Notes under the pieces: model-generated
The model's database searches: none
Told to the model about the DNA's origin: nothing
What the model saw: only the letters and a program-made list of their open reading frames with translations
NCBI GenBank assembly: GCA_958415525.1
Contig: CATYZE010000005.1
Span: forward strand, 40,986-104,985
Direction: 5' to 3'
Source: an uncultured Collinsella sp.
GTDB taxonomy: Bacteria > Actinomycetota > Coriobacteriia > Coriobacteriales > Coriobacteriaceae
Length of the DNA stretch: 64,000 nt
Program-made: the position numbers and the translations under genes
Shown: positions 40,963 to 50,051 of the stretch, piece after piece
How positions within the stretch are numbered: the first letter of the stretch is position 1
How the letters are laid out: each line of letters begins with the position of its first letter

Positions 40963-42378
40963 ATGGCCGAGGTTTGGCGCTTCTTTGCGCATGAAGACGA
41001 TTTTGCCGATTTGGATGAGGCTGGCGCATGCGAGCGCCTGGGCCGCGTCCTGTCGTATCCGACGATTTCGAGCATGGATGCCGAGGCGGTGGACTGGCAG
41101 CCGTTCGACGACCTGCGCGCCTATATGCAGCGGGCCTGGCCGCGCGTGTTCGCGGCGGGTGAAGTTGAGCTCATCGACCATTCGCTGCTCGTGACGCTTG
41201 CCGGTTCCAACCCTGCGCTCAACCCCGTCATGCTCATGGGCCACATGGACGTGGTCCCTGTGGTACCGGGCACCGAGGAGGATTGGACGCACGCCCCCTT
41301 TAGCGGACACGTGGACGACACCTACATTTGGGGTCGTGGCGCAATCGACATGAAAGACCAGGTCGCAGGCATTCTCGAGGCCGTTGAGTGTGCGCTGGCG
41401 CACGGTTGGCAGCACGAGCGCACACTGCTGCTCGCCTTTGGCCAGGACGAGGAAACCACGCAGTACGGCGCGGGCGCTATCGGTCGCGCCCTTGAGGAGC
41501 GCGGTATTGAGCTTGAGTACCTGATCGACGAGGGTGACTATCGCATCGTTCCGGCTGCCGAGTACAGCGCGGGCGAGGGCTGGCTTATGCATGCCGACCT
41601 GGCTGAGAAGGGCTACGCCGATATTGTGCTCAAGACGAAAAGCGAGGGCGGGCATTCTTCCAACCCCTACGGCGGCACGTCGCTCGAGGTGCTCAGCCGT
41701 GCCATCGCCGCAATCTGCGATATCGAGTGGCCGACGCGCGTGACCGACCTGCTCGCTGCGCAGCTCGTTGAGCTGGGGCTCTACACGGCAGATGAAATTG
41801 CTGCCAACAAGGACGCCATCGTGCGCGATTGCCTTGCCAGCAAGAAGCTCTATCCGCTCGTAACGACCACCTGCGCGCCCACGCAGATCGAGGGCGGCAG
41901 CACCGGTGCCAACGTGATGCCACAGGACATGTGGGCCAACATCAACTTCCGCATGCTCGAGGGCACGAGCGTGGCCGACGTTGTGGCGCGCTGTCGTGAG
42001 GCTGTTGCCGCGGCGGGTCTTGCCGGGCGCGTGGAGGTCGAACTTGGCCCTGGCAGCTCCGAACCCTCGCCGTCCCCACGCATCGGCGGTCCCGGCCTCG
42101 AGACCGTCCGTGCCATCGCCGCCCGCTATTTCCGTGATCCAAAGGGGGCGGAGGAAAACGGATCATCCGAGCCGTTGGCAATCGTGCCCTCGACCGTGAT
42201 CGGCGCCACCGACGCTGCCAACTACCAGCGTATTTGCCCTGAGTGCATTCGCTTCTCGGCCTTTGTGGTGGATGATGACGAGTGCGACCGCGGTGTCCAC
42301 GGCACCAACGAGCGCATCACCCGCCGCGCCTACCTCCAGGGCATCCGCTTCCTCATCGCCCTGCTCCAAACGCTCTAA
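40963..42378 (+). CDS. M20 family dipeptidase/deacylase
   Basis: 471 residues. Zn-binding motifs: MGHMDVVPV (His, Asp), GRGAIDMKDQ (bridging Asp), GQDEETTQYGAG (Glu-Glu), ending with a His near GVHGTNERI. An M20 dimerisation domain interrupts the catalytic domain (about 210-330). Closest to CPG70/Sapep-like or PepV-type peptidases; alternatives include acylase. ATG 40963 follows GAAAGGA. Next to an amino-acid ABC importer, so peptide use is plausible. Confidence 0.9.
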   Translation: MAEVWRFFAHEDDFADLDEAGACERLGRVLSYPTISSMDAEAVDWQPFDDLRAYMQRAWPRVFAAGEVELIDHSLLVTLAGSNPALNPVMLMGHMDVVPVVPGTEEDWTHAPFSGHVDDTYIWGRGAIDMKDQVAGILEAVECALAHGWQHERTLLLAFGQDEETTQYGAGAIGRALEERGIELEYLIDEGDYRIVPAAEYSAGEGWLMHADLAEKGYADIVLKTKSEGGHSSNPYGGTSLEVLSRAIAAICDIEWPTRVTDLLAAQLVELGLYTADEIAANKDAIVRDCLASKKLYPLVTTTCAPTQIEGGSTGANVMPQDMWANINFRMLEGTSVADVVARCREAVAAAGLAGRVEVELGPGSSEPSPSPRIGGPGLETVRAIAARYFRDPKGAEENGSSEPLAIVPSTVIGATDAANYQRICPECIRFSAFVVDDDECDRGVHGTNERITRRAYLQGIRFLIALLQTL

Positions 42379-42393
42379 CCAAAAAGCAAGCCT

Positions 42394-42426
42394 TTGGTGC
42401 AATGGGGTCAGGTTTGTTTGCACCAA
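42394..42426. repeat. Inverted repeat after the M20 gene
   Basis: TTGGTGCAA (42394-42402) and its exact complement (42418-42426) flank a 15-base loop, TGGGGTCAGGTTTGT, 16 bases after the M20 stop. It looks like the other extragenic palindromes. The rest of the 249-base gap before prfA holds no gene I can support. Confidence 0.55.
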
Positions 42427-42627
42427 TCATTCCGTGCGGGTTATATGCAGGTTTGCCTGCGCACGCTATCATGTATGGGTTAGACCGCAACTATGTACCC
42501 CATACGCGAAGGGATGCGCATGTATCTGAAGATCGACATGTTCTAGCCGGGCTTACCCCCGCAGTGGCGCCGCGCGCCCCATCAATTCTGCCGATTTTCA
42601 CCTTCACGCATATAAAGGAGTCCCGCC

Positions 42628-43695
42628 ATGCGCGACAAGCTCGAAAAGATCATTAAGGCCTACGAGGAGCTCGAAAAGAAGCTCTCCGACCCGGCCGTCG
42701 CCTCCGACATCAAGGAGTTCACGCGCCTCAACAAGGAGTATGCGCACCAGTCCGACCTCATCGCCGCCTCGCGCGAGTACATCGGCGCGCTCGATGACAT
42801 CGAGGCCGCCAAGGAGATGCTCCGCGACACCACCGATGCCGACGAGAAGGAGATGCTCCAGATGGACATCTCCGAGAACGAGGAAAAGCTTCCCCAACTC
42901 GAGGAAGACATCAAGTACATGCTCATCCCGAGCGACCCCAACGACGACAAGAACACCATCGTCGAGATCCGCTCCGCCGCCGGTGGTGACGAGGCCGCCA
43001 TCTTTGCCGGTGACCTGTACAAGATGTATCAGCGCTTCTGTGAGTCGCGCGGCTGGAAGACCACCGTGCTCGACTCCAGCCCCAGCGAGGCCGGCGGCTT
43101 TAAGTCCATTGAGTTCAAGGTCGAGGGCGACCGCGTCTACTCCGTCATGAAGTTCGAGTCCGGCGTCCATCGCGTCCAGCGCGTCCCCAAGACCGAGTCC
43201 CAGGGTCGCATCCAGACCTCCACGGCAACCGTCGCCGTGCTTCCCGAGGCCGAGGAGATCGACGTTCAGATCAACCAGTCCGACCTGCGCATCGACACCT
43301 ACTGCGCCTCCGGCCCTGGCGGTCAGTGCGTTAACACCACCTACTCCGCCGTGCGTATCACCCACCTGCCCACCAACACCGTGGTGCAGTCGCAGGAGCA
43401 GCGCTCCCAGATTCAGAACCGCGAGGTCTGCATGCAGATGCTGCGCGCCCGTCTGTACGAGATGGAGCTCGAGAAGCAGCAGGCTGAGCTTGGCGCCGAG
43501 CGTCAGAGCCAGATTGGCCATGGTAACCGTTCTGAGAAGATCCGCACCTACAACCAGCCCCAGGACCGCGTGACCGATCACCGCATCGGCTTCAACTCCA
43601 CCTACAACGGCGTCCTTCTGGGCGACCAGCTCGGCACCGTCATCGAGGCGCTCGCCGCCGCCGAGCGAGCCGAGAAGCTGGCCCAGGCGGTGTAG
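42628..43695 (+). CDS. prfA: Peptide chain release factor 1
   Basis: 355 residues. The peptidyl-hydrolysis motif GPGGQCVNTT and the stop-codon recognition region PKTESQGRIQTSTATVAV identify RF1 (UAA and UAG). RF1-type domain order is complete. ATG at 42628 follows AAAGGAG. prmC, which methylates RF1's GGQ glutamine, lies 594 bases downstream, separated by the Z element and a long gene-free gap. Confidence 0.98.
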   Translation: MRDKLEKIIKAYEELEKKLSDPAVASDIKEFTRLNKEYAHQSDLIAASREYIGALDDIEAAKEMLRDTTDADEKEMLQMDISENEEKLPQLEEDIKYMLIPSDPNDDKNTIVEIRSAAGGDEAAIFAGDLYKMYQRFCESRGWKTTVLDSSPSEAGGFKSIEFKVEGDRVYSVMKFESGVHRVQRVPKTESQGRIQTSTATVAVLPEAEEIDVQINQSDLRIDTYCASGPGGQCVNTTYSAVRITHLPTNTVVQSQEQRSQIQNREVCMQMLRARLYEMELEKQQAELGAERQSQIGHGNRSEKIRTYNQPQDRVTDHRIGFNSTYNGVLLGDQLGTVIEALAAAERAEKLAQAV

Positions 43696-43699
43696 GGGA

Positions 43700-43864
43700 G
43701 TTACGCGGTTTTACAAACCGCGTAACGACTCGACGCTGCGCGCCGCCCAGAGCGACAATTTGTCATTCAAAAGGCAAGGCATGACCAGAAGGTCTATGCC
43801 TTGCCTTTTTCATGCCAACTTGTTCGCTCTGGACGTCGCTCGCTGACATTGCCAAAACATTGGC
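43700..43864 (+). repeat. Z element, full copy 2 (structured RNA candidate with terminator-like hairpin)
   Basis: Starts four bases after the prfA stop. Stem A: 43700-43711 with 43715-43726. GACGCTGC: 43732-43739. Stem B: 43747-43758 with 43820-43832, with one bulged T. Stem C: 43769-43786 with 43791-43809, core GACCAGAAGGTC, one bulged T, followed by a T-run. Stem D: 43851-43854 with 43861-43864. The same stems and bulges occur with different bases at 59327-59490. Stem C can act as the prfA terminator. Confidence 0.75.
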
Positions 43865-44288
43865 GTTTCCTTGGTTGTCAAATGATCCGTAGGGAGTCAT
43901 TGGTGACATTGCCTTGATATTTTATTCAGTCGGCTGTGATGTCATTTGAGCTGCTTACCTGCTTAAGGTAATTGACGGCATATATCTGCTATCGAAAATA
44001 TTGCTCGAAAAATTGTCCAAGAAGTCGCGGGGCGATTTTTGATGGGTCGCGCGTCAAGTGATTTGGCAAGTTCTTGGTTAGATATTGGTCAGTTTTGGGG
44101 CAACCTTGCCAAAAACTTGACGGATGCAGATTTAGACGTCAGCGAATGAACACTTTGAGCGAGCTCGGTGCAAAATTCTGGGCTGATTCTCGATAATCGC
44201 CTTCAATCGCCCCTTGCCAAGCGCTGGCCTCGCTTACAATCTGCTCCGACATTCGCGCGCCGTCCGGCGCTTAAGAGGGGAGGGCCCC
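43865..44288. other. Gene-free AT-richer gap before prmC, with one hairpin
   Basis: No open frame here looks coding. The clearest structure is an inverted repeat 44053-44070 with 44105-44121 (about 16 pairs, one internal bulge), loop of ~34 bases; its right end shares CCTTGCCAAAAACT with 24841-24854. The composition is less GC-rich than nearby genes. Confidence 0.5.
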
Positions 44289-45539
44289 ATGGCAAACGAG
44301 ATTTGGACCATCAAGCGTTGTCTCGAGTGGACCAAGGAGTACCTGGCCGAGCGCGGCGAGGAGCACCCCCGTCTTTCTGCCGAGTGGCTGCTGTGCGCCG
44401 CCACGGGCCTGGCGCGCATTGACCTATATATGCGTATGGACGAGACGCTTAACGCGGCCCAGCTCGAGACCATGCATGCGGCCGTTGTCCGCCGCGCTAA
44501 GGGCGAGCCGCTGCAATACATCACGGGCAGCACGCAGTTTCGCATGATCGACGTCGCGTGCGCCCCCGGCGTGCTCATCCCGCGCCCCGAGACCGAGATG
44601 CTCGTCGAAGAAGTCCTGAACTATCTGGATACCGAGGTGCTGAGCCCCGAGGCCGCTGCCCGTCAGCGTGTTGAGCTGCCTTGGAACGATGAGGTCGAGC
44701 AGGCCCGCAAAGCTGAGGCGGCGCTGGCCGACGAACGCGCGACCGCCGAGCGCCGTGCTGCCAACCTGACGGCCGCCGATGAGGCTGCGCTGGGTAGCGA
44801 CGTGCTCGGTAGCCGCGCCTATGCCGAGGAGCTTGCCGATCGCGAGGCCGAGGAAGCCGCCGCGCAAGCAGCAGAAGCCGAAGCCGCAAAAGCCGCCGAG
44901 CCTGAGCTCGACGAATACGACATCGCCATCGAGGGCGCCGACCAGGAGACGGTTTCAGCTCAGGATGCCGCTGCGCCTGCCCCAGCCGAGCCCCGCACTG
45001 CCCGCGTTCTCGAGGTCGGCTGCGGCACGGGCTGCATTTCGCTCTCCCTTGCCTGGGAGCGTCGCGGCCACGTCACCTGCACTGCTACCGATATCGAGCC
45101 GCGCGCCATCGACCTTGCTACCAAAAACCGCGATGCGCTTGGCCTCACGTCCGACGAGGTCGCCTTCAGCCTCACAAACCTGGTGAGCTCCATTCCCCGC
45201 GAAGAGTGGGGCACCTTTGACGTACTCGTCTCCAACCCGCCCTACATCCCCACCGATGTCATGCGCTCGCTGCCGCATGAGGTCAAGGACTTTGAGCCCG
45301 ATCTGGCGCTCGAGGGCGGTGCCGACGGTCTCGATATCTTCCGCCGCCTGCTCAACGCGGCGCCCTACATGCTGCGTGCCGGCGGCCTGTTTGCCTGCGA
45401 GCTCTACGAGGGCGCGCTCGACGCCGCGGCCGAGCTCTGTCGTCAAGCAGGCCTTTCGGACGTGCGTATCGTCCACGACCTCACCGATCGCCCCCGCATT
45501 GTCCGAGCCATCGTCACCGAGCCCAAGCAACGCCAGTAA
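44289..45539 (+). CDS. prmC: PrmC, RF glutamine N5-methyltransferase, with a large insertion
   Basis: 416 residues against ~280 in E. coli PrmC. N-terminal helical domain, RPETEMLVEE, SAM motif VLEVGCGTGCISLSLAW and catalytic VSNPPYIP are all present. Between RPETE and the SAM motif lies a ~110-residue Ala/Glu-rich segment (about 125-235) not found in E. coli PrmC. It methylates the GGQ Gln of RF1 encoded upstream. ATG 44289 follows GGGGAGG. Confidence 0.93.
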   Translation: MANEIWTIKRCLEWTKEYLAERGEEHPRLSAEWLLCAATGLARIDLYMRMDETLNAAQLETMHAAVVRRAKGEPLQYITGSTQFRMIDVACAPGVLIPRPETEMLVEEVLNYLDTEVLSPEAAARQRVELPWNDEVEQARKAEAALADERATAERRAANLTAADEAALGSDVLGSRAYAEELADREAEEAAAQAAEAEAAKAAEPELDEYDIAIEGADQETVSAQDAAAPAPAEPRTARVLEVGCGTGCISLSLAWERRGHVTCTATDIEPRAIDLATKNRDALGLTSDEVAFSLTNLVSSIPREEWGTFDVLVSNPPYIPTDVMRSLPHEVKDFEPDLALEGGADGLDIFRRLLNAAPYMLRAGGLFACELYEGALDAAAELCRQAGLSDVRIVHDLTDRPRIVRAIVTEPKQRQ

Positions 45540-45553
45540 TATTTATTAACTGG

Positions 45554-45582
45554 TTAGCAAAAATTATAAAGTAGTTTATAAT
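45554..45582 (+). promoter_or_regulatory. hicAB promoter with overlapping palindromic operator
   Basis: TTAGCA (45554-45559) and TATAAT (45577-45582) are 17 bases apart. ATTATAAA/TTTATAAT (45563-45570 with 45575-45582) forms a palindrome across the spacer and -10, a natural site for autorepression by the HicB protein. Confidence 0.65.
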
Positions 45583-45607
45583 TAGGACGGCTGAAAGAGG
45601 TCGGCCC

Positions 45608-45793
45608 ATGCAACCTCCTACCTTTCGGGAAATCATTGCCCTACTCAAGCACGATGGATTCGTGAAGGTCGCGCAAGTCGGTAGTCATGCTAAGTATGTT
45701 TCTGGTGACCGCGTTGTCACCGTGAACGGCTCTGGTGGCGATCGACCAAAGAAGGGCACGTGGGCAAGTATTCGTCGCCAAGCTGGATGGTAG
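45608..45793 (+). CDS. hicA: HicA family toxin (mRNA interferase)
   Basis: 61 residues, a normal HicA size. The double-stranded-RNA-binding-like fold is suggested by FREIIALLKHDGFV and the catalytic GSHAKY (His). HicA cleaves mRNA and is neutralised by HicB. ATG 45608 follows GAAAGAGG. The antitoxin gene starts 11 bases after its stop. Lower GC than neighbours, suggesting transfer. Confidence 0.88.
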   Translation: MQPPTFREIIALLKHDGFVKVAQVGSHAKYVSGDRVVTVNGSGGDRPKKGTWASIRRQAGW

Positions 45794-45804
45794 TTGGAGG
45801 CAAA

Positions 45805-46251
45805 ATGAGGCAGCGATTTACCTATGACTGCGTTCTCATAAAAGAAGACGATGGTTACTGCGCTAGCTTCCCGCAGATTCCCGGCGCCTTTGCCGATGGC
45901 GATACGCGCGAAGAAGCGATTGCCCATGCCACCGAGGCACTGATGGCGTTTTTGGCCGACGACCTCAACAACGGTTTGACTCCGGCAGGGTACGAACGCT
46001 CGGCCGAGGTCGTGGCCCTTTCAGTCGAAATCGACCACGAGGACGCTCGGGAAGCGGCGTGCCGAACATTTAAAGACGCAGCGCTGGACCTCAAAGTCTC
46101 CGCTCCGCGGATTACCGCGCTGGTCAAAGCCGGAAAGCTCGATGTTGAACTCGTCGACGGCCGTCGGATGATAACGATAGGCAGCATCGAGCGCTACGCC
46201 GCCCAAGAACGCCACGCCGGCAGGCCAAAGAAGTTCGTCGCAGTCCAATAA
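45805..46251 (+). CDS. hicB: HicB family antitoxin with excisionase-like DNA-binding domain
   Basis: 148 residues. The N-terminal HicB fold has YCASFPQIPGAFADGDTREE. The C-terminal ~50 residues (SAPRITALVKAGKLDVELVDG) look like an excisionase/MerR-type helix-turn-helix rather than the ribbon-helix-helix of many HicBs. ATG 45805 follows TTGGAGG. It binds HicA and likely represses the operon at the palindrome 45563-45582. Confidence 0.82.
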   Translation: MRQRFTYDCVLIKEDDGYCASFPQIPGAFADGDTREEAIAHATEALMAFLADDLNNGLTPAGYERSAEVVALSVEIDHEDAREAACRTFKDAALDLKVSAPRITALVKAGKLDVELVDGRRMITIGSIERYAAQERHAGRPKKFVAVQ

Positions 46252-46385
46252 CCCCCTCACTTTCACCGACTACTAGAGCCGCTCACCAAACCAACATGCG
46301 CTCTGGGCAAATAGGTTGAACGTTTCGTGCGAGAATGCCCCACAGTAAACAAACTTGCACCAGAGCGTAAGGGGCTGGCATACAC

Positions 46386-47129
46386 ATGCAGACGGTCTAT
46401 CGGGTATACGAGGGAACGCGCGAGCCGCATCGGCTTGCCGTCGAGCGCACGGCCGAGGTGCTCGGCCGCGGCGGCCTGGCTTTGATCCCGACCGAGACCG
46501 TCTACGGTGTCGCCGTGGCAGTCAACGCCTTCTCGGACGCCGTGCCCCAAGATACAAGCGAATTCCCATCGTGGCCGCGCGATCCGCAGGCTGCCGTCAA
46601 TGGCGCCGCAGTTCCTGCGCTCGGCACCGGCTATCGCCGTATCTTCACTCTCAAGCAACGTGAACTCACGCAAACCGTCGCTTGGCTGGTCGATGGCGTC
46701 GAAGCACTCGACCGCTATGGCGTGGATATCCCGGAAGATGCCCGCATACTCGCGCGACGATGCTGGCCGGGAGCCCTGACTATCGTGGTCAAGGCAGCCC
46801 CCTGCGTGCCGACCTTTATGCGCGCTGCCGACGACACGGTGGCACTTCGCGCTTCGGCCTCGCCCGTGGTGCAGGCGCTCATTCGCGCCTGTGGCAGCCC
46901 CCTTGCCTGCACCAGCGCCAACACGCATGGCGCGCCCGCGCCGGCAAGTTTTATCACGGTGGAGGGTCGCATCCTGGAGGGGGTCGATGTTGCCGTCGAC
47001 GCCGGTGAGACCCCGTGTCGCGACGCCTCGACCATCGTGTCGTTTCAGCACGGCGGGCTCCAGATCCTGCGCCAAGGCGCGCTTCCCGCATCAGAGATCG
47101 AACGGGTCCTGTCCGACCCGATGCAATAG
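46386..47129 (+). CDS. Sua5/YciO/YrdC family L-threonylcarbamoyladenylate synthase
   Basis: 247 residues. YrdC fold with LIPTETVYGVAV, VALRASASP and CTSANTHGAPAP. It makes threonylcarbamoyl-AMP for the t6A modification of tRNAs that read ANN codons. The family hallmark KRP/KR is less clear because a segment near residue 55-75 is unusual (DTSEFPSWPRD). ATG 46386 is 11 bases after AAGGGG. Followed by glpK. Confidence 0.85.
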   Translation: MQTVYRVYEGTREPHRLAVERTAEVLGRGGLALIPTETVYGVAVAVNAFSDAVPQDTSEFPSWPRDPQAAVNGAAVPALGTGYRRIFTLKQRELTQTVAWLVDGVEALDRYGVDIPEDARILARRCWPGALTIVVKAAPCVPTFMRAADDTVALRASASPVVQALIRACGSPLACTSANTHGAPAPASFITVEGRILEGVDVAVDAGETPCRDASTIVSFQHGGLQILRQGALPASEIERVLSDPMQ

Positions 47130-47142
47130 AAAGGTGTAAGCG

Positions 47143-48684
47143 ATGTCGTTGAATCTGGGCAGCCTGGGCATGGAAGATGCCTCGTTTGACTTTGGCGGTT
47201 CCTACATCATGGCGCTCGACTGCGGCACCACCTCGGTACTTGCGACCATCGTCGACGAGTACGGCTGCATCGTCGCGCAGGCACGCCGCAGCGTCAAAAC
47301 CAGCTTCCCGCGTCCCGGCTGGGTGGAGCAAGACCCCATGGCGGTCCTTGCCAGCCAGATCGCGGTCATGATGGAAGTCCAGTTTAAGAGCGGTATCCAC
47401 TCCGACCGCATTGCCGCCATCGGCATCTCCAACCAGCGCGAGACCACGGTGGTCTGGGACCGCGTGAGCGGTCAGCCGATCTATAACGCCATCGTATGGC
47501 AGTGCCGCCGTACCGCACCTCTGATCGACGAGCTTGTCGAGCAGGGCGCAGAAGGGCTGGTGCGCTCCCGCACGGGACTCACGCTCGACCCGTATTTCTC
47601 GGCCTCCAAGGTGCAGTGGATTCTCGACAACGTCGACGGCGCACGCGAAAGCGCGGCGGCGGGCGACCTCATGTTTGGCACCATCGACACCTGGCTCATC
47701 TACAACCTCACCGGCGGCCAGGTCTTTGCCACCGACTACACCAATGCCAGCCGCACGGCACTCTTTAATATCCATACGCTCGATTGGGACGACGACCTGC
47801 TGGCACTCTTTGACGTTCCACGTTCCATGATGCCCGAGGTTCGCTGGAGCTCGGGCGACTACGGCCGCGTCGCGAGCGACATCATGACCAACATGCCGCC
47901 CATCATGGGCGTGGCGGGTGACCAACAGGCGTCGCTGTTCGGCCACTGCTGTTTCCGTCCCGGCCAGACCAAAAACACCTATGGCACGGGTTGCTTTATG
48001 CTCATGAACACCGGCGACGAGATCGTCGAATCCAAGAATGGCCTGGTCTCCACCATCGGTATCGCTGCGGACGGCAAAGTCAGCTATGCGCTCGAGGGCT
48101 CTATTTTTGCCGCCGGCTCAACGATGAACTGGCTTCGCAACAACATGGGCATCATCTCGAGCGTGAGCGAGTCGGCACAACTCGCCGCTTCGATTAGCGA
48201 CAACGAGGGCTGCTACTTCGTTCCCGCCTTTGCGGGTTTGGGTGCTCCCTGGTGGGACCCGCATGCTCGCGGTATCGTGTGCGGTCTGACCGGCGCCTCG
48301 AGCCGTGCGACCATCGTACGTGCCGCCTGCGAATCCATGGCATATCAGAGCTACGACGTGCTGCGCGCCATGGAGCAGGACGTGGGGCTTTCGATTGAGC
48401 GCCTGTCTGTCGATGGCGGTGCCTCGCGCAACGAGTTCATCATGCAATTCCAGGCCGACCTGCTGGATATCCCCGTGCTGCAATGCGAGACGGTGGAGAC
48501 CACGGCAATCGGTGCCGCGTACTTGGCGGGTCTTGCCGTCGGCTATTGGGAAGACCTGGAAGAGCTGGAGCAAAATGCCCAGATCGTTAGGACCTTCCTT
48601 CCCCACATGTCCGCCGAGCGCCGCGAGCAAAACCTTGCGGGCTGGCGTGATGCAGTCAGGCGCTCGCTCAGTACCGCACAGTAG
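47143..48684 (+). CDS. glpK: Glycerol kinase
   Basis: 513 residues. FGGY-kinase fold: MALDCGTTSVLATIVDE (phosphate loop), SNQRETTVVWDR, TGRPGLTLDPYFSASK type (here SRTGLTLDPYFSASK), and FVPAFAGLGAPWWDP. It phosphorylates glycerol at position 3. About 20 residues precede the usual start. ATG 47143 follows GAAAGG. No glpF is adjacent. Confidence 0.95.
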   Translation: MSLNLGSLGMEDASFDFGGSYIMALDCGTTSVLATIVDEYGCIVAQARRSVKTSFPRPGWVEQDPMAVLASQIAVMMEVQFKSGIHSDRIAAIGISNQRETTVVWDRVSGQPIYNAIVWQCRRTAPLIDELVEQGAEGLVRSRTGLTLDPYFSASKVQWILDNVDGARESAAAGDLMFGTIDTWLIYNLTGGQVFATDYTNASRTALFNIHTLDWDDDLLALFDVPRSMMPEVRWSSGDYGRVASDIMTNMPPIMGVAGDQQASLFGHCCFRPGQTKNTYGTGCFMLMNTGDEIVESKNGLVSTIGIAADGKVSYALEGSIFAAGSTMNWLRNNMGIISSVSESAQLAASISDNEGCYFVPAFAGLGAPWWDPHARGIVCGLTGASSRATIVRAACESMAYQSYDVLRAMEQDVGLSIERLSVDGGASRNEFIMQFQADLLDIPVLQCETVETTAIGAAYLAGLAVGYWEDLEELEQNAQIVRTFLPHMSAERREQNLAGWRDAVRRSLSTAQ

Positions 48685-48807
48685 GGCTGCGATGGGCTGC
48701 TCGATACAACAAACCGCTAAACTAATGCATGGCGTGCGGCGGCAACATTGCTGCGCGCCTTGTCAGCAAGGCCGTTTTGCGGCCGCAACGAAAGGGGCAA
48801 TCAACCC

Positions 48808-49455
48808 ATGACCGTCACCTACGATGCGTCCCGCGTGACGCTTGTCGATCACCCGCTCGTCCAGCACAAGCTGTCGATCCTGCGCGACAAAAACACCGGC
48901 ACCAACCAGTTCCGCCAGCTCGTGCGCGAGCTCGCGCTTTTTGACGGCTACGAGGCCATGCGCGACCTGCCTATGGAAGACGTCGAGGTCGAGACCCCCA
49001 TCACTACCGCCACGTTCAAACGGCTCGCCGGCAAGAAACTCGCCATCGTGCCCATCCTGCGTGCGGGCCTTGGCATGGTCGACGGCATTCTCGACTTGGT
49101 GCCCTCCGCTCGCGTGGGCCACATCGGCATGGAGCGCGACGAGGTCACCCACGAGCCGCACGAGTATTACTGCAAGATGCCCAAGGATATCGACCAGCGC
49201 ATCTGCCTGGTCGTCGACCCCATGCTCGCCACGGGCGGTTCGGCCGAGATGGCCATCAGCTACCTGCGCGAGCGCGGTGTCAAGGACATCCGCATGCTGT
49301 GCATCGTCGCCGCGCCCGAGGGCCTCAAGTCGCTGACCGAGAAGGATCCTGACGTACATATTTATACGTGTGCTATCGACGACCATCTCAACGAGGCTGC
49401 CTACATCGTTCCCGGCCTCGGCGACGCCGGCGACCGCATCTACGGCACGCTCTAG
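48808..49455 (+). CDS. upp: Uracil phosphoribosyltransferase
   Basis: 215 residues. The PRPP-binding motif VVDPMLATGGSAEM and the start VDHPLVQHKLSILRD identify Upp, which makes UMP from uracil and PRPP. ATG 48808 is preceded by AAAGGGG; the longer frame from 48748 has no ribosome site. Followed by a perfect hairpin. Confidence 0.97.
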   Translation: MTVTYDASRVTLVDHPLVQHKLSILRDKNTGTNQFRQLVRELALFDGYEAMRDLPMEDVEVETPITTATFKRLAGKKLAIVPILRAGLGMVDGILDLVPSARVGHIGMERDEVTHEPHEYYCKMPKDIDQRICLVVDPMLATGGSAEMAISYLRERGVKDIRMLCIVAAPEGLKSLTEKDPDVHIYTCAIDDHLNEAAYIVPGLGDAGDRIYGTL

Positions 49456-49497
49456 TCGCTGGGCTAAGACGGCCGCGGCTGCAAATACGAAGAAACG

Positions 49498-49532
49498 GTG
49501 CGCGCGGTCGAACAAAAGGCGACCGCGCGCAC
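49498..49532 (+). terminator. Hairpin after upp
   Basis: Perfect 13-bp stem 49498-49510 with 49520-49532 around nine bases, 43 bases after the upp stop. No T-run follows, so termination may be partial. Confidence 0.55.
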
Positions 49533-49647
49533 TCCTGTTAACGGACGTTTTGCCCTGCAGGGTTCGAGAAAAACGTATTACCGTACCTGCGGCATAAAGA
49601 AGGTCTTAAGAAAACGAACAGGTGCGTATTAACCGATGCTTTTTCGG

Positions 49648-49675
49648 TTGTACTTTAACGATTGGCTCGTACAAT
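49648..49675 (+). promoter_or_regulatory. Candidate promoter of the ATP synthase operon
   Basis: TTGTAC (49648-49653) and TACAAT (49670-49675) are 16 bases apart, 62 bases upstream of the first atp gene. A small hairpin (49631-49649) overlaps the -35. Confidence 0.4.
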
Positions 49676-49736
49676 AGTCACCAATGTTTGGCGGGAACTG
49701 TTCTGTGAGGCGTTAAAAAGGAAAGTGAGGACGCCA

Positions 49737-50048
49737 GTGTTTCAGATAGCCGATCTGCTCGCTATCGTTGCAGGCGCCATCGCGGGCGCAATTGCCTTCC
49801 TTCCCTTTGTCTTTACGCTCAAGCCGGTTCTTGACGATAAGCAGAATGCGGACATGCTCAAGGGTATGGTGAGTCTGGCGGTCTCGGCAATCGCTCTGCT
49901 CGTCTTTACCTTGGTTGTGTTTGTGTTGTTCGGAGAGGCATTTCGCATGTTCCTCCTGGGCGAGGCGATCGGCTTCGTGGCCTTTATGGCCGCCTGCGCG
50001 GTTCGCGTCGCCAAGGCGCTGCGAGATCCTCATGAGGTCGAAAGGTAA
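49737..50048 (+). CDS. Small membrane protein in the AtpI position
   Basis: 103 residues with about three hydrophobic helices (10-30, 48-70, 74-92). It directly precedes atpB (three bases apart), where AtpI or similar c-ring assembly or Mg transport proteins are found, but the sequence is divergent and I do not see an AtpI signature. The start is GTG 49737 with GTGAGG or AAAGGAAAG upstream; GTG 49725 is also possible. Confidence 0.6.
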   Translation: MFQIADLLAIVAGAIAGAIAFLPFVFTLKPVLDDKQNADMLKGMVSLAVSAIALLVFTLVVFVLFGEAFRMFLLGEAIGFVAFMAACAVRVAKALRDPHEVER

Positions 50049-50051
50049 GTC

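Noticed and set aside
42520..42546. Eight-codon leader peptide before prfA
   Set aside because: Too short, weak ribosome site and no terminator hairpin between it and prfA that would make an attenuator.
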